Shown: positions 15,314-23,833 of the stretch, piece by piece
How the letters are laid out: each line of letters begins with the position of its first letter
Numbering within the stretch: position 1 is the stretch's first letter
NCBI GenBank assembly: GCA_947448795.1
Contig: CANFOZ010000011.1
Span: 1 to 52,825, forward strand
Source of the DNA: Bacteroidota bacterium
GTDB lineage: Bacteria > Bacteroidota > Bacteroidia > AKYH767-A > JAHEYN01
DNA: 52,825 bases
Direction: 5' to 3'
The notes under the pieces: model-generated
Databases searched by the model: none
What the model was told of the DNA's origin: nothing
What the model saw: the letters and a program-made list of their open reading frames with translations, nothing else
Position numbers and translations under genes: made by a program

Positions 15314-16603
15314 TTAATTGAGAAGTGAGAAATCGCGATATGCGTCGATGATTTTACTAGCAGCAATGGGCCAACTAATTTGATTCAGATTCAAGACAGC
15401 ATCCGCAGAAACTTTTTGAGCGAAGACTGGATCGCGCAGCAGATTGATTATATAATCAGCGGCTTTGCGGGTGTCCCAAAAATCAAATTTCAAGGACCCT
15501 GGCAAAACTTCAGCCACACCGCTTTGCTTAGAAATCACACAGGGAATTGAAAACTGTGCCGCCTCCACTGCTGACAAGCCAAAGGGCTCGGATAAGGAGG
15601 GCATGCAATAGACATCGCTGATGGCAAACAAATCACGAAGCCGATTGGTATTCAAGAAACCGGTCATGTGAAAACGATTACCAAGCTTATCATTTGCGCT
15701 TTTCTCAATAATCGAACTAAAATAATCGCCTACACCAGCCATCACAAATCGCACATCCTTATGCTGAGCTAACACGGCGGAAGCTATATCCAAAAAATGT
15801 GTAGGGCCTTTTTGACGGGTTAATCGCCCCACGAAAAGCACCGTTTTCTCAGCATAAGGAGCACTTTTTTTAAATGGTTTTACGATCGACGTTCCGTTGT
15901 GAATAACAGCCATCTTTTTTTTACTGATACCATAATAGCGCGCTATCACATCGGCGGTATAATGACTCACTGGCATAAGCAAATCAGCCATCTCCATCCC
16001 GTGCTTCTCCAGCTCGTATACCCATCCGGCAGCTATCCCGCTTCGGTCATACTCGAGCGAATGAATGTGAATAACCAGCGGCTTTCCGCTTGCTTCTTTG
16101 ATAAAAATACCAGCGAGCATGGTCATCCAATCGTGTGCATGAATGATATCAAAGTCCATATCCTTTGCCAATTCTGCTACGCGTGCTGCATATTGAACAA
16201 CTTTGCTAATTACATCGCCACCATAAAGCGTATCTAAATCAAAACGCGTATCAGCGCCTATATCTTTTTGTCGCTGGCGCAACTTTTCCATTGAAAAGGG
16301 CTCCTCGCTGATATTCGCTGAATACGGATTTAGGTCGGCGTCTATCGTAAATCGCTCAAAACCTGGAGTAGCTGCTTTATCTGTAAACGCATTCTTCTTT
16401 GATGCTGCATCGAGCATGTTCAGCCCGATGAGCTGCATATTGTCCATCTGAAAACCTGTACTCGTTTTCGGAATTACCATTGTAATTGAAGCCATTGACG
16501 TCATCGCCTGCGAAAGATCATGGCAGGCCACACCGAGTCCACCATTGATGATAGGAGGAAATTCCCAACCTAGCATTAGAACCTTCGGACGTTTTTGCGA
16601 CAT
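15314..16603 (-). CDS. Glycogen/starch-synthase-like glycosyltransferase (GT4/GT5 type)
   Basis: About 429 residues from ATG 16603 (MSQKRPKVLMLGWEFPP); an in-frame ATG at 16672 would add 23 residues without visible homology. GT-B fold. The N-terminal GGLGVACHDL loop binds the donor. The C-terminal domain has FVGRLTRQKGP and the E-x7-E motif EPFGLSAVE. Together with GH57 immediately downstream it probably builds or remodels intracellular alpha-1,4-glucan, using ADP- or UDP-glucose or maltose-1-phosphate chemistry; the donor cannot be told. The 150-base gap after the ROK gene holds no obvious promoter. Confidence 0.8.
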   Translation of the reverse strand: MSQKRPKVLMLGWEFPPIINGGLGVACHDLSQAMTSMASITMVIPKTSTGFQMDNMQLIGLNMLDAASKKNAFTDKAATPGFERFTIDADLNPYSANISEEPFSMEKLRQRQKDIGADTRFDLDTLYGGDVISKVVQYAARVAELAKDMDFDIIHAHDWMTMLAGIFIKEASGKPLVIHIHSLEYDRSGIAAGWVYELEKHGMEMADLLMPVSHYTADVIARYYGISKKKMAVIHNGTSIVKPFKKSAPYAEKTVLFVGRLTRQKGPTHFLDIASAVLAQHKDVRFVMAGVGDYFSSIIEKSANDKLGNRFHMTGFLNTNRLRDLFAISDVYCMPSLSEPFGLSAVEAAQFSIPCVISKQSGVAEVLPGSLKFDFWDTRKAADYIINLLRDPVFAQKVSADAVLNLNQISWPIAASKIIDAYRDFSLLN

Positions 16604-16755
16604 GGTTTTTTCGTGGACGTTTTTTACATCACTTGGTGATATTCTTATCCCTCGCAAATCTATCTTAAACACCCAGCCTTTCTAATCCGTTTTCGCTGAG
16701 CATGTTCATCTTTATGCTAAAGACCTGTTTTCGAAAGATTAAATCAGGGAGCTCT

Positions 16756-17715
16756 TCAATCATTGAATATTAAGGATGCCGCGCCAAGCAATGCTGCTTC
16801 TTTCGAAGGCACACCGGACGGTCGTATTTGAACATGCGAACGGTATATACTCATTAGGTTCTTTTCAAATGCTTGTCTAACGGGACGCCATAGAAAATCA
16901 CCAGCTTGCGTTAATCCACCAAACAAAAAAATCGCTGCTGGATTGCTTATTGCCACACTGTTGGCTAAAGCGCGACCAAGCATCTCGCCTGTGCTATTAA
17001 AAGCCGCGATGGCATGTTTATCGCCCGTGCGCGCTGCCTGAAAGACCCCTTCGGCATTGAGCGCATGATTTGACTCTAGCGTATCTGTATCGCGAAGCTG
17101 TTTATAGGTTGCGACTAATCCGTTCGCTGCAACGTAGGTTTCCAAGCACCCTTTTCTACCGCAATTACAAGCGCGGCCATTTTGTTCCATGATCACATGC
17201 CCCAATTCACCAGCAAAGCCCGCTTGCCCTTGAATTAATTGGCCATTGGCAATCATCGCGCTACCAATTCCCGTGCCTAGTGTCACAAATAAAAAATCAT
17301 CCATCAAACGTCCGTCACCAAAGTGAAGTTCGCCCAATGCAGCTGCCTGAGCATCGTTTATAAGCGAGGCTCGACATTGCATGCGATCTTCAAACATGGC
17401 CGCTAAAGGCACAACGCCTGACCAAGGCAAGTTTACCGGCTGCTCAAGAACGCGCAAGCGTGCGTGGCTATTTGGCGCCCCAACGCCTATCCCTTGAAGC
17501 CTTGGATTGTAATCACCAAGTTCACGAATTGCCTTTTCAATTGCCCCCGACATGCTATTGACAAAGTCAACCGGTGCCGCAAAATCTTTTGTCGAAAAAA
17601 TACTTCGATGATGTAATTTACCCTGTTGGTCAACAAGCGCTAAGGTTGTATTTGTGCCTCCCAGATCAATTGCTGCGGCTAGTTTTAATGGAGAAAATAA
17701 GTTCTTTAAAAACAT
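16756..17715 (-). CDS. ROK-family sugar kinase (glucokinase-like)
   Basis: A 319-residue cytoplasmic kinase. The phosphate loop AIDLGGTNTTLALVD is at about 14-28, the GTGIGSA ATP motif lies near 145, and the ROK zinc motif CNCGRKGCLE lies near 184. These favour a sugar kinase (glucose, or a related hexose such as mannose) over a ROK repressor, since no N-terminal HTH is present. It starts ten bases after the GH26 stop, so it probably phosphorylates the sugar set free by the operon's hydrolases. Substrate specificity is inferred. Confidence 0.88.
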   Translation of the reverse strand: MFLKNLFSPLKLAAAIDLGGTNTTLALVDQQGKLHHRSIFSTKDFAAPVDFVNSMSGAIEKAIRELGDYNPRLQGIGVGAPNSHARLRVLEQPVNLPWSGVVPLAAMFEDRMQCRASLINDAQAAALGELHFGDGRLMDDFLFVTLGTGIGSAMIANGQLIQGQAGFAGELGHVIMEQNGRACNCGRKGCLETYVAANGLVATYKQLRDTDTLESNHALNAEGVFQAARTGDKHAIAAFNSTGEMLGRALANSVAISNPAAIFLFGGLTQAGDFLWRPVRQAFEKNLMSIYRSHVQIRPSGVPSKEAALLGAASLIFND

Positions 17716-17725
17716 GTTGTATAGT

Positions 17726-19396
17726 TTATCGTTTTGTATTTATAATTGGTAATAACAAGTCTGTCCCTTTTCGAAAATGTGGATCCATAATAACATGGTG
17801 TTCAAAAGAGTCTAAGGTTTTTGCGGATGAGTTTATAACGAATCCTGGCCTTTCATTGAACCAAGTTAACAGGCGTACATGGGCCATATCGCTGCGCAAT
17901 GCTTCGCTCATCTGAACTATCCAAGCTGCTTTGTCTTGCCCATCGCTTGCTTCTGCTGCCGTCCTTTCGCGCGAGGCCGTTTCACAAACGATAAGCGGTT
18001 TTAATGGCAGGTGTTGTGTGAGTAAAAAATAATTCTCAATTCCTTCTTTTCGAAACGATCTCCAAGGCTGAAGACCATCGCCAGCTCCGTTGTAAATATC
18101 TATGCCTACAAAATCAACATAGTCATCTCCTGGATAAGCATCCAGGATATAGTTCCAATCTTCTTGCGGTTTTGACATCGAATTGGGACACCATACAAAG
18201 CGTACATTGCTAGCATCGGCAGCCTTGAAAACATCATGGATGTGCCTATACGCTCGAACTACCAACTGCGGATTCTGATCATTGTTGGCGGTACACCAGG
18301 GGTACCAATCGCCATTAAATTCGTGGAGGAGACGAACAAGCACTACGCCATCTACTTCCCGAATTCGATGCGCCCACTCCTTAAAAAAATCGTCATAATG
18401 ACCTTCCAAAATACTGTACAAATTAGGCTGAGGTGTCGACTTGTCGGGCTTTACATAGTGATCCTCTAAGGTTATCATAGGAAGGTAACCTTGTGCTATT
18501 AATCGATTAATTTCCGCTGTAGATGGCAACCAATGTTCATCCTCATCGGCTGCTAATGCAAATGGCTGAAAAAAATGAATTACCGACAGTGGCTGTTGCC
18601 CTTTTGTACCAAGAGCAGAGTCGAATGCTGCCGGAATGTTTGACAAATGTTCTTGATTGCCTGCTATAGACCATGCTCCTAAATGACAGAAGGCATCCAC
18701 CGATGCTTGCGGCGCATCGAACACCGTAAGCCCTGTAGGCAAAGGACCTTGCGAGAAACAGAGAAAGTCGAACTTCCAAATGGCATCCGAAAATCCATTG
18801 CCTGTGTGCGCGAAAGCCGGAAGATGAAAGAGCACACAGAGCAACTTGCCTTCTTTGTGGTTGATGTTAAACACCCCATCTCCACCACAATTGGAATCTG
18901 AAAATCGCTGCAAAGGAATAGAAACAAGCTGCCACTCAGCATCGTCTTTTAAAACAACACTAGCAGTCCACTGATCATCCTGGGCTTGGTCGTATGTGCC
19001 ATTTGCATCGTCGTCATCTTGTAATTCAACCGATAACAAGTCCCCTTTTTTCCATACTCCATGCACCGCATTGCGTACATAAAAATTCATTTGATCGTTC
19101 ACTGGGTCTAACTCCACATAAACACCCATTCCCTTTCCCCATCCACCAAACTCTGGATCGGGCCCTTGATTTATCGAAATGCAGGTTCCGCCTGAATAGG
19201 ACTGGCCGGTTACACTTCGCTGGTCAGCCATCACGGCAGCATTGCCAAATGCAAAAAGACCAGCATCGTCAAGACCAGCCCCTAATGGACTGATTCCTTC
19301 GAAATCATCGATCACGTATTTTAATTGTGCAAATGCAGGACTTATAAAAAAAGAGAGCATGCATAGAAGCAGAGATGCTACGAGTTTTAGTGCCAT
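17726..19396 (-). CDS. Exported GH26 glycoside hydrolase with N-terminal binding domain
   Basis: 556 residues. The signal peptide is about 1-24. A CBM11/CIA30-like beta-sandwich spans about 27-220 (VIDDFEG start). The GH26 TIM barrel follows, about 235-530. The acid/base is Glu359 in RLLHEFNGDWYPW and the nucleophile is Glu472 in IVCETAS. GH26 enzymes are endo-beta-mannanases, beta-1,3-1,4-glucanases or beta-1,3-xylanases. No T9SS tail is present, so it is predicted periplasmic. It starts three bases after the barrel gene. In synthase-dependent polysaccharide systems a periplasmic hydrolase (BcsZ, AlgL and others) trims the nascent polymer; this enzyme has the right position and location for that job. 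Confidence 0.88.
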   Translation of the reverse strand: MALKLVASLLLCMLSFFISPAFAQLKYVIDDFEGISPLGAGLDDAGLFAFGNAAVMADQRSVTGQSYSGGTCISINQGPDPEFGGWGKGMGVYVELDPVNDQMNFYVRNAVHGVWKKGDLLSVELQDDDDANGTYDQAQDDQWTASVVLKDDAEWQLVSIPLQRFSDSNCGGDGVFNINHKEGKLLCVLFHLPAFAHTGNGFSDAIWKFDFLCFSQGPLPTGLTVFDAPQASVDAFCHLGAWSIAGNQEHLSNIPAAFDSALGTKGQQPLSVIHFFQPFALAADEDEHWLPSTAEINRLIAQGYLPMITLEDHYVKPDKSTPQPNLYSILEGHYDDFFKEWAHRIREVDGVVLVRLLHEFNGDWYPWCTANNDQNPQLVVRAYRHIHDVFKAADASNVRFVWCPNSMSKPQEDWNYILDAYPGDDYVDFVGIDIYNGAGDGLQPWRSFRKEGIENYFLLTQHLPLKPLIVCETASRERTAAEASDGQDKAAWIVQMSEALRSDMAHVRLLTWFNERPGFVINSSAKTLDSFEHHVIMDPHFRKGTDLLLPIINTKR

Positions 19397-19399
19397 AAA

Positions 19400-20356
19400 T
19401 TACCAAATCCAATTTGCTGTTAATCGAAAATTACCATCCAAAAAACCATAGCTTGGAAAATACTGTTTGTGCCATGAAAAACGATTTATCACCCAATTAC
19501 CATAGGTCATGGATAGCCGGAAGGAGCGCCAATCGAAATACCCGAAGCCATAGGAATAATCAGGATCCCACGGTTGCTTTTTGATGGATGGCTCCGGGTA
19601 GAAATAAAGCGCCGACTCCACATACATATTTTTATAGATGGTATATCTAGCGCTAAATCCAAGCACAGTCTTGCCACCGATAAGACCGCCATGTGTTACT
19701 TCGTACTCATCGCGATACTTAACCGAATACCGCGCAAAACCAATAAAACGCATGCTCGTTGTATGATCCAAGCGAATGCGTTTCGTCATCGAATCGCTTA
19801 AAAACAAGTTGTAAGACACAAAGTAAAAACCCTCTAAAAATTTATTGGCCAAGGTCACCGGGCGATCATCGTACTTGTTATTTACATAGTTCTCATAACC
19901 AAAATTGATCTTGCGGTTTCTCCAATTATAACGGCCTACTGCATAGGTGAAATTGGAAATCCAACGGGCCTCGGCTCTATTGTTGAAGTCCTTGAATAAA
20001 TTAACATTGATATAAAACTCTTCCAAAAAACGATAACGCGCATACAAGCCAATCGCTTGTCGATACTCGTCGTGTTTTTCTATTCCATTATCTACTTTCA
20101 CCCTTCCCCAATTGTATGAAACATTGCCGCTAAATCGGTTGCGACCCATTCCTACCTTGTTGTAGTGAAACACATCGCGAAAGTCTTTCATCTCCTTAAA
20201 CTTCTTTACACGCACGAGTCGATCGTAATACAATTGCTTAGGTGCCTCATCCAGTATGATCTGTGCAGCTGCTGAATCGGCATAAAAAGCCATTGCGCTG
20301 ATTAGTAAAACAAAAATCAGCAACCGTATTAATAGGGGTAATTTAGTGTTTATCAT
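19400..20356 (-). CDS. Outer-membrane beta-barrel protein
   Basis: About 318 residues from ATG 20356 (MINTKLPLLIRLLIFVLLIS, signal peptide to AAAQ). The in-frame ATG at 20395 would overlap the TPR gene. The mature part alternates aromatic and polar residues through many predicted strands and ends in NWIW; a terminal aromatic residue is the usual outer-membrane insertion signal. I do not recognise a named family. Its position between a ten-TPR exported protein (ten bases upstream) and a periplasmic GH26 (three bases downstream) parallels AlgK/AlgE or the two halves of BcsC, so it may be an export pore for a polymer. Confidence 0.72.
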   Translation of the reverse strand: MINTKLPLLIRLLIFVLLISAMAFYADSAAAQIILDEAPKQLYYDRLVRVKKFKEMKDFRDVFHYNKVGMGRNRFSGNVSYNWGRVKVDNGIEKHDEYRQAIGLYARYRFLEEFYINVNLFKDFNNRAEARWISNFTYAVGRYNWRNRKINFGYENYVNNKYDDRPVTLANKFLEGFYFVSYNLFLSDSMTKRIRLDHTTSMRFIGFARYSVKYRDEYEVTHGGLIGGKTVLGFSARYTIYKNMYVESALYFYPEPSIKKQPWDPDYSYGFGYFDWRSFRLSMTYGNWVINRFSWHKQYFPSYGFLDGNFRLTANWIW

Positions 20357-20366
20357 GAATGTGTTT

Positions 20367-21557
20367 TTATTTACAATGCGCCTGGTAATTCGCATACCCT
20401 TCTGTGCTTCCGAGCTCTGCCGATCGGGCTAAATCTTTACAACCTCCCTCCGCATCACCCGACTCCAAGCGCGCTATGCCACGCCCATTAAAACTAGAAG
20501 CATCTTTGTTGCTAAACTCAATGGCGTGGCTATAATCCTCTATCACACCTTCGCGATCACCCGTTTTTTCCCGAGCTAAAGCGCGATGGTAATAAGCTGA
20601 GGCATAGTCCGGTTTGTATTTAATACAAGCACTGTAGTCAACGATAGAGGAAGGATAATCCATCAACTCAAACTTGAGCCGAGCTCGGTTGTAAAAGGTT
20701 TGCGCAAAGGTTGAGTCCAGATCCTCCGCTGTGTTATAATCATCCACAGCGCCCCGATAATCACCAAGCTTTTCTCTAACCTTCGCCCGTTGATTATACA
20801 GTTGCACATCGGGCTTAACCGCTATGGCTGCGCTATAGTCCCGCAAGGCATGTAGTTGATCGCCTTGCTGCTCAAAAATCAATGCTCGATTATAGAATGC
20901 CCATGCATTGTCTTTTTGAAGCTCTATCGACTTGTTAAAGTCATTCATTGCCAAACTAAAATCACCCATCATGCTGCGTGCAATTCCTCTGCTGTTATAG
21001 GCATTTGAATCTTTCGGCTTGAGCTGAACGACCTTATTCAAATCAGCAAGTTCTCCCATGTAATCGCCGCATTTCCACTTAACAATGCTCCGGTTATAAA
21101 AAGCATCGGCATAGCCTGCATTAAGATAGATGGCTTTATCAAAGTCTGTAAGTGCACTTTTAAACTCGCTTAATGCGGAATAGGCCAAAGCCCTGTTGAA
21201 ATAGGTCTCGTACGCTTCCGACCAAGTAAGCGACATTCCAAGAAGCCGATCGTAATCGCTTATTGCTCCTTGATAATCTAACAACTGGCTTTTAACAAAT
21301 GCGCGCGCTAAATAATTCGCAACCACCGTCGAATCGATCTTTATTGCGCATGCTAGATAGCTTAGCGCCTCTGTAAAATCTTGCTGCTTAATTGCTATTT
21401 GCGCTAGCTCATCGCAACGCGTTAAGGCATTTTCGGAAATGGATACCGTTGTCGTTGTATCATCCTGCGACTGCTCCTTCGCAAGCCCATCAGCATTAGC
21501 CAATGTGCTACTAAGGAGAAAAAGAAACACGAGAATAAGATGACGAACCATACACAA
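20367..21557 (-). CDS. Exported protein with ten TPR repeats
   Basis: 396 residues with a signal peptide (about 1-23; a Met at position 3 is an alternative start). Ten consecutive TPR units fill the rest, most with YNRA or YNSRGIA motifs and aspartate/tyrosine turns (ISDYDRLL, LTDFDKAI). It is the first gene of the glycan operon, with a -7 element 32 bases upstream of its start. In cellulose, alginate and PNAG secretion a periplasmic TPR scaffold guides polymer to the barrel; the order TPR then barrel then hydrolase is the same here. The role is inferred. Confidence 0.85.
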   Translation of the reverse strand: MCMVRHLILVFLFLLSSTLANADGLAKEQSQDDTTTTVSISENALTRCDELAQIAIKQQDFTEALSYLACAIKIDSTVVANYLARAFVKSQLLDYQGAISDYDRLLGMSLTWSEAYETYFNRALAYSALSEFKSALTDFDKAIYLNAGYADAFYNRSIVKWKCGDYMGELADLNKVVQLKPKDSNAYNSRGIARSMMGDFSLAMNDFNKSIELQKDNAWAFYNRALIFEQQGDQLHALRDYSAAIAVKPDVQLYNQRAKVREKLGDYRGAVDDYNTAEDLDSTFAQTFYNRARLKFELMDYPSSIVDYSACIKYKPDYASAYYHRALAREKTGDREGVIEDYSHAIEFSNKDASSFNGRGIARLESGDAEGGCKDLARSAELGSTEGYANYQAHCK

Positions 21558-21567
21558 GACCTTTTCA

Positions 21568-21581
21568 GCAGAATGTTCTGC
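21568..21581. promoter_or_regulatory. Dyad GCAGAA-tg-TTCTGC near the operon start
   Basis: A 6-bp inverted repeat with a 2-base centre. It falls about where transcription from the TAGATTTG element at 21589-21596 would begin, so it may be an operator for the TPR/barrel/GH26 operon or a leader hairpin. Confidence 0.35.
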
Positions 21582-21588
21582 ACGATGG

Positions 21589-21596
21589 CAAATCTA
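21589..21596 (-). promoter_or_regulatory. -7 element TAGATTTG
   Basis: TAnnTTTG match on the minus strand upstream of the TPR/barrel/GH26/ROK/GT/GH57 operon. No -33 TTG at standard spacing, which would suit an activator-dependent promoter. Confidence 0.45.
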
Positions 21597-21671
21597 CTTG
21601 TGTCTATTGGGCTTGAAAGCTATATTCGACAACACCTTGTATAGTGTCGTTGAGAGACGGGCAGCCTTTTT

Positions 21672-23369
21672 TTAAACTACTAAAACCGGTTTTAACTTAA
21701 CTACGCGCGTCACTTGCTTATATAGGATATCTGGGTTAAACGGCTTTGCAACATGAGCGTTCATCCCTGCTTCAAAACACTTAGCGGCCTCTCCCACCAT
21801 AGCATGTGCTGTCATGGCAATAATTGGTGTTGCACTCTTTGGCGCCTCCAACGTGTTTCGAATATAAGCTGCAATGGAGTAACCATCCATATCGGGCAAT
21901 TGTATATCAAGCAATACTAAATCGTAGCTATTTTTCTGCATGGCCGCTTTCGCCTTTTCTCCATTCTCGGCTAAATCAACAAGCCAATGCCAATCCGACA
22001 TAACGCGCATGGCTAGTCGTTGATTAAGCACATTGTCTTCCACTAATAAAACATGTAATCCTTGAAGCGTTAATTCCGCATCAGGTTCTTGTTTATCAAC
22101 TACAGCGCGGTGACTCTCGTCTTTCGCAAAGCCCAGCACGAAGGTGAATACCGAACCTACTCCTTCCGTGCTTTTAACATTTATCTTCCCGCCTTGCGCC
22201 TCCACCAACTGTTTCACGATAGCCAATCCCAAGCCACTTCCACCATACTTCCGCGTAATGTCATTACTCGCCTGACTAAACTCCTCAAAAATAGAAGTCA
22301 GCTTATCCGATGGAATGCCAATGCCTGTGTCCGATATTTTAAATTCAACCTCTACATGGTTATTGGTGTCGGAGCGGTTTTGAACGCTAATACTGACATC
22401 TCCATGCTCTGTAAATTTTATTGCATTGCCTATCAAGTTGATTAATATTTGATTTAATCGCGCGGCGTCTCCCATCAAGTGATCTGGTATCGAGTGATCA
22501 AAATCCGAATGCAACTCCAGCTTCTTCTCGTTGGCTTTCGGAGTCATCAACTCAATGATCGAATCAACTTGCTGCCGCACACTGAAACTCGCCTTCTCAA
22601 AGGAAATCTTGCCCGATTGCGCTTTGGAAAAATCCAATACATCATTGATAATAACCAACAGATTCTCGCCCGAACTCTTTACCGCTTGAACAAATTCGAG
22701 CTGCTCTTCAGTTAACTCGGTCTTTTGCAGCAAGCGCGTAAATCCGATAATCGCATTCATCGGGGTTCTTATTTCATGACTCATATTCGATAAAAACTGC
22801 TGCTTGGCATGCGCCGCCTTCTCTGCCTGCATTGCCGCTTGCTCCGACTTTACCTTGGCCAAAATCAACTCCTGTTGTGAATGCTTGAGCTCGGATAGCG
22901 TCTCTTCTAATTTCTTTGTTCGCAGTTTAACACGCTCCTCCAGGTCGCTGTTCAGTTTCAGCACTTCTTTTCGATGCTTGGAATTGGCTATTGCATACCG
23001 TATAGAACGCTCCAAGATGGGCCCCGAAATATTTCCTTTCACCAAGTAGTCCGATGCGCCTGCCTCCATCGCCTCCTTATCTACTTCTTGATCGTTTTGT
23101 CCGGTAAAAATGATCAACGGCTCTTGACAACCTTTGCGTATCGCTTCCTTAATCAAATCAAGGCCTGAATGCAAGCCAAGATGATAATCCACTAAATATA
23201 CCTCGCTGTGATTCTCAACAATGCTTTTCAAGCCGGCTTCATAGGTTGAAGCCCATTCCATTTGATAGCGATTGGGCACGGCTTGCTTGATGGTTTCGTT
23301 GACGATAAAAAAATCCGCCTCGTCATCATCAATCATCGTAATTTTAATAGGCTCCTCGTTCATAGGCAA
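21672..23369 (-). CDS. Soluble hybrid histidine kinase (REC-HisKA-HATPase-REC)
   Basis: 565 residues, no membrane segment. The N-terminal receiver (1-125) has Asp61 in YLVDYHLG. A coiled coil follows (about 130-190). HisKA has His198 in FLSNMSHEIRTPMN. The ATPase domain shows ILINLIGNAIKFTE, DTGIGIP and GGSGLGLAIV. The C-terminal receiver (about 437-560) has Asp488 in VLLDIQLPDMDG. Phosphate may enter through the first receiver and leave through the last. No Hpt domain is fused, so an external one, such as that at 2158, would be needed. Last gene of a four-gene signalling run, ten bases after the receiver gene. Confidence 0.93.
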   Translation of the reverse strand: MPMNEEPIKITMIDDDEADFFIVNETIKQAVPNRYQMEWASTYEAGLKSIVENHSEVYLVDYHLGLHSGLDLIKEAIRKGCQEPLIIFTGQNDQEVDKEAMEAGASDYLVKGNISGPILERSIRYAIANSKHRKEVLKLNSDLEERVKLRTKKLEETLSELKHSQQELILAKVKSEQAAMQAEKAAHAKQQFLSNMSHEIRTPMNAIIGFTRLLQKTELTEEQLEFVQAVKSSGENLLVIINDVLDFSKAQSGKISFEKASFSVRQQVDSIIELMTPKANEKKLELHSDFDHSIPDHLMGDAARLNQILINLIGNAIKFTEHGDVSISVQNRSDTNNHVEVEFKISDTGIGIPSDKLTSIFEEFSQASNDITRKYGGSGLGLAIVKQLVEAQGGKINVKSTEGVGSVFTFVLGFAKDESHRAVVDKQEPDAELTLQGLHVLLVEDNVLNQRLAMRVMSDWHWLVDLAENGEKAKAAMQKNSYDLVLLDIQLPDMDGYSIAAYIRNTLEAPKSATPIIAMTAHAMVGEAAKCFEAGMNAHVAKPFNPDILYKQVTRVVKLKPVLVV

Positions 23370-23379
23370 TCACGATTAA

Positions 23380-23826
23380 TCAAATACTGAGCAGAAAATT
23401 GGCCTTGTCTAGTCCAGAGGTATGATATTGCCAATTGACACTCAACACCTCTGCTAGCACTTTCTTCAAAGACGGAAAATCATTCGGTTTATGGATGTAA
23501 ATATTGGCCCCGCGAACAAAGGTATCTTCTACATCATTCTCGGAGGCGGATGTAGAATAAATAGCAATAACCAAGTCTTTTAACTTGGCGTCCTTGCGTA
23601 TCTCTTCCAAGCATTCCATACCTCCCTTGCGCGGCATATTCAAATCCAAGAAAATCAAATCTGGGGTTGTGTGAATGGGATCGTGCAGATAATCCATAAG
23701 CGCTTCTCCATCTTTAAACGTTTGCAACTTGGTTTTGACCTTCATCTGCGCGATGGCGTCAGTAAAAAATTGACAATCATCCTCGTCATCTTCTGCTAAT
23801 AAAATGTTCAGTGGTTTGTATTCCAT
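23380..23826 (-). CDS. Single-domain response regulator (Rcp1-like)
   Basis: A 148-residue receiver with Asp61 (LIFLDLNMPRKGG), the acidic cluster AEDDEDD at 11-17, a Thr/Ser in YSTSAS and Lys in IHKPNDF. The LNMPRKGG variant is typical of Rcp1-type regulators that pair with soluble PAS or phytochrome-like kinases, in keeping with the kinase at 24414-26117 in the same run. It lies seven bases after the AraC gene and ten before the hybrid kinase. Confidence 0.88.
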   Translation of the reverse strand: MEYKPLNILLAEDDEDDCQFFTDAIAQMKVKTKLQTFKDGEALMDYLHDPIHTTPDLIFLDLNMPRKGGMECLEEIRKDAKLKDLVIAIYSTSASENDVEDTFVRGANIYIHKPNDFPSLKKVLAEVLSVNWQYHTSGLDKANFLLSI

Positions 23827-23833
23827 ATGTTTA

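Noticed and set aside
16604-16672. Longer N-terminus of the glucan-synthase-like GT
   Set aside because: The added 23 residues show no similarity to the GT-B fold; the ATG at 16603 begins the conserved KVLMLGWEFPP strand. Not fully excluded.
13998-21557. Classical polysaccharide utilisation locus
   Set aside because: No SusC/SusD, sugar transporter or SusR/ECF-type PUL regulator is present in the operon.
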